A stretch of DNA of 64,000 nucleotides from Trissonchulus latispiculum (lineage: Eukaryota; Nematoda; Enoplea; Enoplida; Ironidae), in contig JASAND010011064.1 of NCBI GenBank assembly GCA_030248195.1, positions 1 through 64,000 on the forward strand. Reading direction: 5' to 3'. Below the pieces are notes generated by a model. That model had not been told where the DNA came from, did no database searches, and saw only the letters and a program-made list of their open reading frames with translations. Of this stretch, positions 49,516-61,964 are shown piece by piece. Position 1 is the first letter of the stretch, and each line of letters opens with the position of its first letter. A program made the translations under genes and the position numbers.

Positions 49516-50145
49516 ATGGCTCCGAAGCTCCCATCTGAAGTCCTGTCTGAACCCGAGTTCGCTAGTGATGATGTTGCATTAGAAATCCCCTATAGCCTAG
49601 ATTGCCCACAGGAGTTTGAAGGTCCTCGCCGCACCCCCGCCGAGTTACCCACTGGTCTCATGATGCTTCCCGGAACGGTAGACGTTTACACTGATCCCAC
49701 TCGTAAGGATTTTAAGGTCAATTCCAGAGTTCACCTAGTAAGCCCCCAGATTGCGCAAGTTTGTACGTTTCTCTGTGTTAACTGTTTCTGGCGCGTAGGT
49801 TTAAACTTTCATGGCGTCCCTATCACCGTTTATCCCGTCTCAGATGAAGTACGTAGATGCAATGATACAATTAAACATAGATTGATAGATAGCATACCTA
49901 GTTTTGGCGCTGGTATTTTTAGATGTCCCAATATTTACTGTCAACATGTTTCTGTGCTTATACTGCATGAGCTCGAAGGATGGATGCACTCCCGTGGTGT
50001 CCAGAGCCTAGAGCCGAATGCGATATCCGCTTTGTATTCTGTTTGTAATTGCTTGTCCGCTTGGTTACCTAGAGATATCCTTGATTTCCGAATGCGCATG
50101 CCAGGTGAAAGTCCTTTGTTTGTCCCTAACATCCTAAGAGAATAA
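49516..50145 (+). CDS. Accessory ORF B: paralogue of A, 209 aa
   Basis: The ATG at 49516 follows a pyrimidine tract and acceptor-like tag (49501-49503) by 12 nt and lies 117 nt after ORF A. The core is C87-V-N-C90-FWR ... H99-GVP, and the second cluster is C137-PNIY-C142. Before the core is LPTGLMMLPGTVDVY, matching ORF A. After it comes LILHELEGWMHSRG, matching LLEHKDWSHA of A. It has the same domain and spacing as A but a shorter, less Pro-rich N-terminus. The frame is intact. Of the three it is the most typical representative of the shared domain. Function unknown. Confidence 0.8.
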   Translation: MAPKLPSEVLSEPEFASDDVALEIPYSLDCPQEFEGPRRTPAELPTGLMMLPGTVDVYTDPTRKDFKVNSRVHLVSPQIAQVCTFLCVNCFWRVGLNFHGVPITVYPVSDEVRRCNDTIKHRLIDSIPSFGAGIFRCPNIYCQHVSVLILHELEGWMHSRGVQSLEPNAISALYSVCNCLSAWLPRDILDFRMRMPGESPLFVPNILRE

Positions 50146-50237
50146 GTTGTCCTGTCCCACTGCTAGTTAGGTTCCCACTATCTAAGCGTCGCACTTTTCT
50201 GACCGTATTCTATTTTTGTTTGCAGTCTTAAAGCAGG

Positions 50238-50909
50238 ATGCCTCTGTCAATCGAAGCCTGGTTGTCTGGTTCTAAGAGTTTTGCCACCTCCACTGATCTG
50301 TCTAGTTTGTCCACGCCTTCAGGGTCCCATAGAGTTCCTCGTTCCACACTCCCACCTGAGCCGCGCATTCCCACTATCCAGTATGAGTCGGGTCCCCCTG
50401 CTGAATCCTGGCTCATACCTCACCAGCGAGGTCCCGAGCGCCTTGTCCTTCCGCTGCCTGATTCATTGCGCCGCTGTTTTTGGAAAACTAAGATCTACGT
50501 TGCTCCAGGCACCACCGCATTGTTTGCTCCAGGAAAGACGGTTCGCATCCTCGAACCGGAGGCAACTGACATCTGCATGATTCTCTGTACAAATTGTTTC
50601 TGGCGGTATTCTTTGTCGTATCATGGTATTCCTACACAGATCCGCCCTGCTCCCCTCTCCCTTCTCTACGCTTCCTCCCTCCCTAAATCACGTCTGCAGT
50701 CCCGCATGCCCACTGACTATAATGTTGAGTATCATCGTCCTAATCGCTTGTGTTTGTCTGAACGTGTGCTTGTGTTGAAAGCTCGCTTGGGGTGGAATCG
50801 CTGCTACTGGACCACCTACCATGTCCCTAGCACTGTTCGCATGTTTTTGGATGCTTTACCCCGTGTGCACCCTGAATTGTCGCCTGACTTTGCATGCCCT
50901 GACTTGTAA
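50238..50909 (+). CDS. Accessory ORF C: divergent paralogue of A and B, 223 aa
   Basis: The ATG at 50238 lies 12 nt after a strong acceptor-like site (tctatttttgtttgcag, ending 50225) and 92 nt after ORF B. The core keeps C117-T-N-C120-FWR ... H129-GIP with the same C-x2-C-x8-H spacing. The second cluster is altered to HRPNRLC, losing the first Cys of the CPN motif, so zinc binding may differ. The N-terminus is Ser/Pro-rich. VLVLKARLGWNR corresponds to the Trp-containing strand of A and B. The frame is intact despite the divergence. Codon use is C/T-rich in the first half. Confidence 0.8.
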   Translation: MPLSIEAWLSGSKSFATSTDLSSLSTPSGSHRVPRSTLPPEPRIPTIQYESGPPAESWLIPHQRGPERLVLPLPDSLRRCFWKTKIYVAPGTTALFAPGKTVRILEPEATDICMILCTNCFWRYSLSYHGIPTQIRPAPLSLLYASSLPKSRLQSRMPTDYNVEYHRPNRLCLSERVLVLKARLGWNRCYWTTYHVPSTVRMFLDALPRVHPELSPDFACPDL

Positions 50910-52742
50910 CTGTTTGCATGATACTGTTTTGTGTCTGTTGATGTGTTCCCGTAAGAACTGATTTTAGTGATTGATTTTGGTAGACCTTGTCAGCCCTGTC
51001 GCGCTATCCAGATAATTGCCCCTTCCCTACCGTTTGACTCCCTTATTACAAGTTATGAGACAACTTACGGGAATGCACGCATGTTTGCATGTTTATTGTA
51101 CGTACTGCACTGATCCGGATCTGCTGAAATGATAATTGTCCGATGTATTAGCTATGGTGGGTATTGACTAATTTCGAATAGCTGAAAGGAAAAAGACCCT
51201 AATGAACTCTGATTCAGGAATTTGAAGCATAGAACGTAGATACGAATTTGTCTTTCTACTTGTGTTTGGACTAACTAACTTTCAATGGAATAGACGATTT
51301 TTGACGACAAATCGGGATTTTGGAACTGGTTATTGATTACTAAGATATGTAAATATGTATAGTTAATCGACTGATCGCACTGTTAATGTTTTTGTTGTAC
51401 AGGCTCTGTGTTCGCTATGCTTTGACTGATCGCTTCACGTTAGCTTATTGTTATATTATCATTTGCATCCTGTTTTGACACAATTTCCTAGACATTTGGT
51501 TTAATTAGAGCATCACGCAACGGAAAGACTGTAGGCTAGCACTTTTATCAGATTGATAAAAAAGAACTTAGGTTTAGTTAATTATGAAGGTAAACACGAA
51601 TAAACTTGGGATTAACAGTTATTATCCGGCCCGTGCTATGTGTGTACTATTTTTAGCTTCATATTATTTTTGAAGCTTGGCTGCCATCACCCTTCCACCT
51701 GCTTGGATCTCATCCCGCACCCTAACCAAGTTTTAACTAACAATTGTTTTCTCTTTTGCTTAATTTGTGATGTTTGAATAGTGACCTGCTTGCGCCTCTC
51801 ACACGTACACATTAGTTATTTACTGAATTTGACTAACTCTGCTGGAAAGAAACTAACCTGACAGATTTAAGCGATGCGTGTCCCAAGATGATTTCGACAC
51901 ACTAACACCGCACTTGCACTGCACGTACTCACCTCGTTTTCATTGTGTTTGCACACGCTGATTTTCCAATTGCCTTTTTGTTTTGGGTTTATTAGCACAT
52001 GATAGAAAATAGAAAAGGAAATGCAGATTTTGACATTTGTTAACCGCGTGTGCTTCAACTTATTTATTTGTGTTGCTTATTTGTTTGTGTTCGCTTATAG
52101 GCTGTTTTGCTAGCAGTGGTTTTTTCTTTTTGGTTGGCCCGTGGTTCGATTCTTCCGATGTTATGGTTGGTCCGTGGTTCGCTCCCCCGGTTCGTGAGGT
52201 CAATGACGACGGCGTCTTGCCACCGGACTAGCTCCCGGCCCTTGGAAGCCTTCTAACCGACCGCGCACTCTTACTCGCGGCCGTACCTACCCATCGTCAT
52301 CCCTCTGCCAAGGAAAATCAGGCAGCACCCACCTACCGGACTACGTTTCCATCGAAGTTCCCTCTGCCCACCCACCTGCTGTCGATGTCCCGGCCAATAC
52401 GTCTTTTGGCGCCTCGGAAGCTCTGATCGAGGCGGACTATAACCTATCACCTTCCCCTTCTACTTTCAATCCTGATTTCAATCTTTCACCTTAGAGCTCT
52501 GACCGAAGAGGACTGTAACCGGTTATCTCTACTCTACTCTACTCTGCACCTCTGCATCGTGCCGACCAACCATCGTAAGGACTATTGGAAATCGATCTGT
52601 CACTGTTATGGACCTATGCACCATTATGTTTGTACATAGCTGTTACTGCATGTGCTTGTTTGCCAATTACACCGCTACCGTATCTGTCTGTAATCGTCCC
52701 TCCCCCTAGTGAAAGATTACCCCATTTTTTGCGGGAAGGAGT
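50910..52742 (+). other. Long 3' non-coding region with polypurine tract
   Basis: 1.8 kb without a convincing gene. A strong acceptor-like site (tttgtgttcgcttatag, ending ~52100) precedes a 64-codon frame (52037-52231) with a hydrophobic start and a duplicated GPWF motif. It could be a fourth, small product but is weak. A purine run (gcgggaaggag) immediately before the 3' LTR is the likely plus-strand primer (PPT). Confidence 0.5.
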
Positions 52743-54331
52743 GTGAGGGAAGCAGGAAAAGTTGAGTCAAGGCAAGGAAAGTTTTGAGTCTGTTTTTGAA
52801 CACTGGGGAGTTGCTGTTTTTAACACTGATTGAGCTCCTTTTGGGAGCAGTGTCTGATCTTTTGATGACTATAGGGTGTCCGTGTTCTGTGTTCTAGTTT
52901 CTGTTTGTGCACGAAACAGTCTATGAGCACAAAACAGTTTTGAAGTTGGTTATGTAACTTGTTTTGCTGTTTTGCTGTTTTGCTCAGTTGGACCAGTCTT
53001 TGTCCGTGAAATTTCTAAGGACTCGTTTTGCAAAGAAAGGAAAGAGGATCTTAAATCATAGTTAGTTAATGCTTGAGCAAATCCGCAATTCATAATTGAG
53101 CAAATTCATAATGTGGGTAATTTTGCAATTTAGAGGTTAAAACTTATCGTCGGGGTTAATCAGGATTAACTAGAATTTTGCTGGAACCTCAAAAGCAATT
53201 GAGCAAACCACTCTGTCACTTAAAACTGACGTAACTTTCGTTCACACAATACAATCGCCTGGCATCAAAAGAAACACAAAGCTTTTCCGACTACCGTATC
53301 CAAATCTACACGTCACACACCTGGGAGCGGAGCTAAGAGTTTGACTGACAGTTTCCCCCCAATTTTTGGACAGTCTTGGGTTTTGGATCGTTGAAGTTTG
53401 GTCGGTTTTTGACCAGGAGCGAATAGTGTATTGTACAGGCCTGTAGCGCCTCTGATCTGTCTTTTGGCTTGCGGTGCCGTGAACCGCTTTACTGTGTGTA
53501 CTGCTGACTCCCTCGACTCACCCGCTATTGACCACCTCACGTGACTGAGCTGCCATTTTCTGTGACCTCTATTGGTCGGATTTGCACCTTGGACCAGGAT
53601 CAATAAGGTAACAAGTTGTCAGGTGATTGTAAGTTTTTAGAGCAAGTAAGCAAGTGAAGCCAAAATCCTATCTCTCAACACTGGATTAAAATTTTTAAAG
53701 ATTGATTTCTACGTTTTTTTTCGCTATTTTGTATTATCCGGTCTGTCGGACATATGTCACATTAGTTGCCGCCTAAGAACTGTATTCTGTAGTCTGTTGT
53801 GCTGGTGTAATACTTATTGGTGACTCGTCTTCTGTTTCAATGTGCACAATTAGTTGTAAATCTGTACTTGTTTGCTAGGAAGTTTCATTGAACAATATGC
53901 ACAATTATTCTAGAAGTAACTGTTAAAGTCTGGCTTTAATTCTCATGATCCAAGAACGTTTATTGATCATTTTCTGAAAAATCTATGTAATTGAATTTTA
54001 TCCTATCTGTTCGGTGCCTTGTCTAGGTTCATTAAATTCTGTTGTCTACAGTTAGTCAGACCAATCGTCGAGTCATTTAACCAGTACTCGACTCCCCGAG
54101 AATTTAGCGAGCCATTTCACCTGCGCTCGCGTTTGATCAAGTGAACAGAGAGTCATTTCACCAGTACTCTCTAGAAAGCTGCGGAATCGACACTTAGAAC
54201 CTGGTTTGAGGGTATTTCCACGTAAGATTGTGATACAGCGATCGAGAACTGACGTTGGGAGGCATAAGTCCTTATCGGTTACCTATCTAAATTGGACATA
54301 AACTTATCTAACCAAACTGCGTTTTATCACA
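52743..54331 (+). repeat. 3' LTR of the retroelement
   Basis: The second copy of the ~1.59-kb terminal repeat, ending gcgttttatcaca, followed by cacatataata and the other half of the split (TA)n tract. Confidence 0.95.
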
Positions 54332-54332
54332 C

Positions 54333-54336
<4 letters not shown>

Positions 54337-54400
<64 letters not shown>
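54337..54400. repeat. (TA)n microsatellite, right part of the split tract
   Basis: TA repeats immediately beyond the 3' LTR. Confidence 0.95.
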
Positions 54401-54401
<1 letters not shown>

Positions 54402-55405
54402 TATATTCTATATCTATTCATTTTCTGTGCTCTAGTACGCGAATATTTCTCTGCCTATTTTGGATCAATCTGTAAGTGTCCAACGTCTTTATTATCTGGT
54501 ATATCCCCTATTCTTCTATTATTAAATTTGTAGTGTTGCAGTGTAAATATAGCCTAGTGTTGTTTGGCTAGCTCTTACATTGTTTAGTTCGGTAGGTAGG
54601 GTCCGCCTAGGATTTATTGGGGTTAGACTCTTAGACTCCGGCCGTAGTTGGGGTTGATCTTAAGTTTCATTATCTGGCGTGTATTTAATTGTCGAGGTTG
54701 GCCTGGAACTATCTCCAGTCCAGGTTGCGTGTCCAGTCTACAGCGCACAGCACCCCCGTAAAGGTCTTTGGTCTACCATTATTCATCCTCTGGGACCAAA
54801 ACTTTACATAGCGGAGCCGTAATTGCTATAAACTCATGTACATTTCTGGTTTCCTCCACTGGCAGGTTTATGAGCTTGGGAGCAAAGACAGTAGATGGAG
54901 GTCTCCAAGCAGAACAAGAAATGGCAAGAAAGTTTGGCTTAGTTAGACCCAAAACGTTGTATCCCATCACCTTGGGTATGATGCGGGCCTATCAGTACTC
55001 TACAGTTATTTGACGACGATACATCGTGACTGCTATGAACTAGAAATCTACAGAGTGGTATCCTATGTAAATAAGATGCGGGAACTATTAGACTGCTTCA
55101 TAATGGAAAACTTTTTGTAATTGGTTTGAGTAGTGAAATTGATGCATGTAATCTAGCTATTAATGTATGTATATTATGTGATGCTTTTACAAAATAAAGA
55201 TAAAAAGGAAGAAACGGTAACGGTAGCCTTGAGACGTCTCATGAGACCCTGTGGCGGGGGTCGAAACGATCGTGGTTTCTACTCCGGGGCAGACATGTGC
55301 AAGGGGGCGTGAAGGGCGTCTGAAAACCAGATTATTGCAGTTTTTTTCCAAATAACGGAAAAACCGGATTCTAGGGGGGGTGAGCAACAACTCTGGGGGG
55401 TTGAG
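54401..55405. other. No gene recognised
   Basis: Only short frames. 55290-55385 is the dispersed repeat also found at 37980-38115. Confidence 0.35.
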
Positions 55406-55780
55406 ATCATACATTAACACGGGGTCCGATTCTGGGGGGGGTCTACCCCGACCTCGGCGAGGGGTCTACCCCTGAAAAATTCCCAAATTTTAAGAGGGTC
55501 TGCCCCGAAATTAGTAAAAATTGCAAATTTTTAACGTTTTTAACCACAAATTAGTAACAAATGATAATGTTTAGCGACTTTCAAGAAATTTTTTGAAAAA
55601 ATCGCTAAAATTTGCTAAAAAATTAGCAATTTTTGGTAAAAATCGCTGAGGGGTCTACCCTTTTTTCCTTTCTGAACGAGAGGGTCTGCCCTTTTTTCCT
55701 TTTCGCTGAGGGGGTCTACCCGTTTTTTGTCGGTCTGGGGGGGTCTGCACCCCCCCCATTCCCCCCACGTTATCCTATGG
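55406..55780 (+). repeat. Dispersed repeat family R1, copy 2
   Basis: The reverse-oriented counterpart of 20678-21034, bounded by atcatacattaac and cgttatcctatgg. It shares gggtctaccc, gggtctgccc and ccttttcgctgag blocks. It lacks clear terminal inverted repeats or coding capacity. Confidence 0.8.
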
Positions 55781-56219
55781 TTGAGATCCTGGTGAAACCA
55801 CTGGCCCCCAAAGCTCCCCAAACGTATGAATTTTTAAAAAAATTTTAGAGTCAAAGTTTTACAGCGTAGTACACTGTGTGAAAGACCAATTTGATTTTCT
55901 CAACGTCAGCTGCTTTGAGTGCGGGCATTTTTTCTCTTTTAAGGACCTTCTAGAGCAAGATAGAGTTCAAACAATTTATCATGCCACATATATACTCATA
56001 AATATACACGTATGCGCAAATATTTCATATACAAATTATAATATTAGCATCTGCACAAATGATATACACACGGGCAACAAATATTATTATAGCAATATTA
56101 TTGCATTATTATTTCAGTTCCATAAAGTTACACAAATCTCAGATTGGCTGGATGAACGGAGAAAAACATTCCTCACTTTATCACTTTAACGTAGGGAGTA
56201 CCTCCGTCAAATGTGACAT

Positions 56220-56395
56220 CACTGCATTACGTTTTCAATGGGCTTCCGGAACGTGGGCAGGTCGGATCCTCTGTTTTTTGCCAGAGCTCTCGAGTGCACC
56301 GGAAACATTTATGGTGCATTCATATTTCGGTCAGTGCCATATCTCCCTCCTCAAAGCAGATTGGACAAATGATTTTCAACTCCTAAAATCGGATT
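56220..56395 (-). pseudogene. RING-like zinc-finger fragment with an in-frame stop
   Basis: Minus-strand translation reads KIICPICFEEGDMALTEI, then TGA, then MHHKCFRCTRELWQ and DPTCPRSG. The C-x2-C, H/C-x2-C and C-P pattern is that of a degenerate RING/U-box-like finger. The stop and the absence of flanking exons suggest a fragment. It lies next to the integrase remnant on the same strand. Confidence 0.4.
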
Positions 56396-56879
56396 AAACT
56401 CTCAAATACTATGGCAAACTAAGCTATAAAAGTACTGGTTATCTTCTGTAATATCTATTCAAACTGTCGTAAAATCAATCAAAGTTCCTTTTGTCACTTT
56501 ACTTTACATATAGTGCTCTGGTTAATATTTTACTTCCTCTCTCCCGGTTGCGACTGCGTTCACCACATATTCAATCGATCTTCTCCTTTTAATCTGGCTT
56601 TTGAGGAATGGAATATGGTGGGTCATATCTCCGATCTCCGCCCATTAACTCAGGTTTCGGTTCTCCCACTTGACTTTGTATTAGATCCTCTCGTTCAATT
56701 TTCTCTAAAATAACAGCATTTGTTACTATGTATATGTCGCGTTAAATGAGCTGGCTTGTGTAGCTAACTTGTTTTAACGTTAAATAAACTGGCCTCATCA
56801 TGTAACGTTAAGTTAACCGGTCTCAGCATGTTGCCCGCCCTTGATAAAATACATATGAGATTTATGCATTGGTGCATCA

Positions 56880-57560
56880 ACTTTACTGACCCTTCAACAT
56901 CAACGAAACTGGAGAGGTTATCACGGTATCAGTATAGGTAATGTTGATATCATGCACTAATTTAGGCAGTGCTTGAGCCCAATTGGAGGACAAGTATTCC
57001 TGCATCTATGCGGACAAACGGTTTTCCAAAGTCCGATTTGCACGTTCAATCAGTCCGGTGGTTTGCGGATGTCGAGGCCGGGAAAACACGTGTTTGGTGC
57101 ACGGGAAGTCATTCATCCCGTGGCGAATGCATTTTCCGCTAAATTCTCCTCCATTGTCGGCCGGGAAAATCCTGGGAGCGCCAAACATGCAAAATAAATT
57201 TCTAGTTATGTCACTGACCACTTTGCTTTCTTTGGTTTTCAGGGGATACGCTACCTCGTACTTTGAAAAGTGATTTTTGAAGAGCAAAATCCAGCAAAAC
57301 TCGCCGCCAGGATTAGACTTTCTTGTCAATACAGTCCGGCTGGACCCGCTCCCAAACTCCTTTAGCAAATATGGGTATTCCAACTGGTGGCTTTAGAATG
57401 GGCTTTTTCGAACAGCAAATATCGCACTTTGATGTATAGTCCATAACTCGCTTCCTTGGGACACAGTAGTAAATTTGGGTCAAATTCCTCCCCGTGCTGT
57501 TTATTCCTGGATGACCGGACTGGTTATGGTACTGTTGTAAGGCCTAGAAGAAGGGTTAAG
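56880..57560 (-). pseudogene. Integrase remnant (Ty3/KRBA2-like), frameshifted
   Basis: Minus strand, from high to low coordinates: a zinc-binding N-terminal domain (QYHNQSGHPG, then KCDICCSKKP); a frame change near 57325; then the catalytic core with FSKYEVAYPLKTKES, the second catalytic Asp in PADNGGEF and the Glu in GLIERANRTLENRL. After a stop near 57005 it continues with NWAQALPKLVHDINITY. The layout matches integrases of the KRBA2/Ginger-like or Ty3 type. At least one frameshift and one stop show it is inactive. Confidence 0.75.
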
Positions 57561-59500
57561 AATTAAGCACGCTAGGTTAGTAAGCAGTGATAAAGTAATG
57601 AGGGAGCAGTGATAAGATAATTACATACTTTTTTCTGGACAAAATAGCCAAAATTTTTGGAGAGGTGTGTAACGTTACTCGATTCAGTAATATGAAATCA
57701 GGTTAAAATTTATTAAATCCAGCACAACAATGCAAGCAATGGTATGCCTATTTTTTATTTCCATGTAAATTAATTTTTAAAACAAATCCTTTTTTACATA
57801 ACTTCGATCAGCGATTACATCCTTGAAAGAACTGGTCATGACCTTATGGATTATAAGGAAGCTGTGTTAGATGGGCTTAAACATTTGATCAGAAAGAATT
57901 TGGATTTGGCAATTTGGATGAATTGGACAACTCCGAATTCTGGACATCGCAATTTGTTGATTTGTTTATAAAGCCTGTCTCAGAATTTCTTGGAGAGAGA
58001 ATGTCCAAATTTTAAAACAGTCTTTAGCTGATATTTACAGAATAATTTACACATAAACTCAATGGGCGATTTTTGAGTTCACAATAACAAATGCCGATGC
58101 AAATGTCTCAACATTTTTCATGCAGAAGGAGTTTGGAGATGAACATTAAACTATAACGTCTCCAATTCAAACAAGTTCCTTTATTTACTTCAGTACACAG
58201 TGCATACAGTGAACTAAATATGAAAGTATCTTTTCAGAACGTCAGTTCACCACAGCACTTTCTCAAATAAAGTTTGAGCATTACGGAAGATCAGAAACGC
58301 CGATGTCTTCAAAGATGACGCGAGAGTACGAAGCTGGATATTCGTCTAGTGAAGACGAATCCTACGAACTAAACTGTTCAACAGTACAGACAGTGACTTA
58401 TTTTTATAGAATTTGTGAAGTTTGTTTTAAAGTGCCTGGAGTGGGGATCTTCACTTGAATGATTTAGTTTTTAACTGTTATCAAACGAATTCTAAGTAGT
58501 CAACTTTGATTAATTCAACGCTGAAAAACACTTTCGACGAACAAAGTTACTACTTTTCTGAAAAATACTAAACCCTTTAACAACATTTCCGAAAGGTCAT
58601 CTGTAATTATGTGAGGGTATTTGTGTATTTAGTGCAATGTGCACACATCTCTAAACTCACATACGCTGAACCTCATTAGAAATGTAGTTTAATGGCAATA
58701 GAAAATTTGAGTTAAGGATAGAGTGCATATAATTATGTGATTATTTTCAGATTCAGATTTCCCATTGAGATGAACTTTCAAGTATATTTGGAAGAAATTC
58801 CCTTGTCATATTGGCAAATTCTTCATGTATTTGACATACAGTAACCAATCTAGTTTATATACAACTACAGAAAAGAAACTAGAGTCTTATATGAAAGATT
58901 AGTTTCATGTGGAGAATACAGACTACACGCAGACTAAAACTGATTCGCCCACGCAAATAAATTTATCAACATATCTGTAAATTTGCACTTTAAAACACAA
59001 GATATAGAAAGAAAGAATTTGTAATTATAAAGAGAGATGCATAGGGAAATTTTATGTAGTAAGTAATTTGAACAGTTCCCTTATTATACCTTGAACAATT
59101 TTTACTAAAGCGTAATAAGAAGTTTTAAAACTAGATGACGCCCGCCTAAAAGCAATATTTATTAACATAAAGATAACATCATAACAATGCATAAAAGCAT
59201 TATGACTTCTCATATGTTTTACTCGCTCCAGTGCTTTCTAGGAGCTTCCACAGCTTCGCTATCCAGGAAAGCTTCAGCACTGAGCTTCCGTTTGAGGCCT
59301 CGAGACTTCTGCTTACCATCAGAACGCTTTGGCAGATCAAAGAGCTTTCTTCACTCCCTTGGTAACCAAATCACCTCCATGCCCCCCTAACTTCTCTCGA
59401 ATCCCTCCAGCCATCCCCAAAAGCTTATGCCATTCAACTTTAGACAGACCAACTCTAACTCCAACCAACCAATCCATTCGCTCGCAGTTACAGGAGGGCG
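57561..59500. other. No gene recognised
   Basis: AT-rich sequence without coding character. 59220-59500 has short overlapping frames on both strands that may be part of the transcript of the small gene that follows. Confidence 0.35.
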
Positions 59501-60151
59501 ATGTTTTATTTGCCTCCACCGAAGCCGCCTGTTCGATTCATTCCTGGTCTGCCGATTAAGCCGCCTTCGGCTTTTGATGTCTCCGGGTCAGCTGAGACAG
59601 AGAACACAAAAAGTATTCAAACCGATCCTACCAGCCTTGGCCGTCTTGGGGGAACGATTTGCATTGATCCTCCGGTGAAAAAGAGAATTCAGAAATGTTC
59701 ATTATGCAAAAGGTCAGACCACAGAAATGCGAAGGACACGGCCGGAAACTTCAGATGCCCTATCAAAAGAGCAATGTAAGGCCTCTAATCATTAGTCACT
59801 AATCACTACAAACAGTAGAAAAGCAATTTTACATACTGGTTGACGAAATGTAGGGCCTCCAGTTCTGGGTCCTTTTATTAATTTATTTACTGGCATTTCA
59901 CTGGCGAACATCAGCTACAACTTTTTTAAAAATATTTACTGGCCCTTGTTATAGCTGTTTTTCAGGCTTATGACTAAGATAGTTTTATTCCAATTCAAAT
60001 TTGTTAGGTCTAAGTCATGAAATCTCCATGTCCTATCGAAAAAGTTTGCTTGAGAAGTCATCCATTATCAAAAGCAGGGAGAACTTCTGAAGCAAACACT
60101 AATGGATATTTTCTATTTTATTTCAGCGACCAAGAACTCAAAGAAAATTAG
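59501..60151 (+). CDS. Small two-exon gene with a Cys/His knuckle, 99 aa
   Basis: Exon 59501-59775 (donor gtaagg) joins exon 60127-60151 (acceptor tttatttcag) in phase, giving 300 nt in all. The product is Pro/Ser-rich (PPPKPPVRFIPGLPIKPP) and ends with KCSLCKRSDHRNAKD and later FRCPIKRA. C-x2-C-x4-H followed by a Cys resembles a zinc knuckle as in nucleic-acid-binding or transposon-derived proteins. No family is recognised. The real start may lie further upstream. Confidence 0.45.
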
Positions 60152-61960
60152 AAGAAATTCCCGGGACTGTATTCGGAAGTCGATGACGGAATTCAGAAAT
60201 TTTTAAAAAAGGTTGTTATTTGTTAAGGTTGTCAGTAAAGCAAACGTCAAGTTTTGATTAAATAGCTGATATTGTTTTTTACGTTGGTAAACCCAGTGTC
60301 TAAAAAGAAGCGATCCTGCCTTGACGAGATGCTTCTGCGAAAACGTATTGCATTCAAAAGTTTAACATCATAAAGAATTACATATGCTGTTGTTTAGAAT
60401 TATGTGAATTGAGCAGCTGTAAAGCTGTGACAAGTCTGCAAAAAATTGGCTGGAATAAGTCATACGCTATGTATTATCAGCTCGCTACATCCGATGCGCG
60501 CTATCGGCTGACCCCCCCCCATAAATTGTCAAAGAAATTCGCCGGCTATGTTTACACGCAACAGACGCACATTGAACCAACTGACTAGTTGTGTTTTCGA
60601 GCTTTATGCGTGGACCAATTTGATGAACAGGAAGAGGAAGAATAAGTGGAAAATTACTAGTTAATGGGGAGTAGGCTCAGTGTATACTCGGTGTTGGCTC
60701 GGAGTAGGTTTGGAGTGACTCGAGAGAACAAGAGAGTACGACTGTCGGTAAGTTAAGGCCCGGCATGGAAAGTTAAGACAAAATTTTGTAAAATATTAAA
60801 AAAGTATGCTCGGAGTAAGATTGGTGTGAACTTTGGTGGGTTGAATGAAAAGTTGAGAAGATTAAACACTTAATAATACCAACAAACGGTAAATGTAAAT
60901 TTATAACCAAACCAACTACTAGCTAACTCAAATCTCTATATAAACGGTGAAATTTCTGGGAAGTGTCAGTTTGACTTGTTCTTTTGTCGTTTTGAAAGCT
61001 TTCTTGAAAACATGTATTGGTGGTGTTGGTTCCAGTGTTCAAAGTAATGAGGTGGAAATTTGGGACTACAGTGCGCCAAGTTACTTAACGGAAACAGCTA
61101 TCGAGGATGGAAGATCGGCTACTTTTAGATTTAAAAGGAACTTTTGGATTACCATTTTTGGGAGTTTTAGAAGGACCCGATTTGGTAGACCTTCGGATGG
61201 TTGACCAGAAACAAATTCCACTTATCGACAGCCTTGCTCAAACCCTGGAACCAAACTTCGCCTCCATCTCTGCTCCCTTATCCAACAGTCCTCTTCAGAA
61301 CTAATTGTATATCTGATTGAAAATATGTGCATAAAATATGAATACACAAACATAAAACAGCTAAACATATAATATAAACAATATAAAACAAATAAAACAT
61401 CGAATTAAAACTGGGTTTAGGTAGGTGGATAGGTCAACTAGCGTAGGCAGGTAGAAGTTAGTAGCTAAGCAAATAAGTTATTTAACAAGAATCGAATAGA
61501 AAGCCATTGGCAGTCAAAGATTACTCCTTATGAAAATTTTATGAAACCTGATTTGTTGATGCTGCACCGAAAATTATAAAAATCCTTATTTAGCTGAAAG
61601 TAAGTGTGTTGGGTCTAGACTTGTAGAGCTCGAGCAGAGGAATCGAACGGTATCTGTTTCATTGAAATCGGATCGGGGATGAGAAAGTTATGGACCGTTG
61701 AAAAATCACCTAATAAAAATTTTATTTTTAAGTGAAACCTGATTGCCTGATGCTGCACCAAGAGTATATAAACCCTTGAAGTTGACAATTGTGTTGTAGT
61801 TTAGTTAGTACAAATTCATCAACAAATCAAGTAAAATGGTCGGAAATTTAGTTGAGTTGAATAAAATGAACATGATTTGAACAAAAATGAACAAACAAAT
61901 GAACAAAATATAGATCAAAACTAAGTCATAAATTATTAAAAAAATACAAAAACATTGCAT
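60152..61960. other. Intergenic, with a fragment of the hairpin MITE family
   Basis: 60480-60610 shares the ggctgacccccccc and caaagaaattcg...ggctatgttt text of the hairpin MITE arms at 11310-11420, but no second arm is seen. A 65-codon frame at 61107-61304 has no assignable character. Confidence 0.4.
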
Positions 61961-61964
61961 GCGC

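Noticed and set aside
52037..52231. Fourth accessory gene with a signal-like N-terminus
   Set aside because: Only 64 codons, no Cys/His core, and the acceptor lies inside rather than before the frame. It is kept only as a note in the 3' region.
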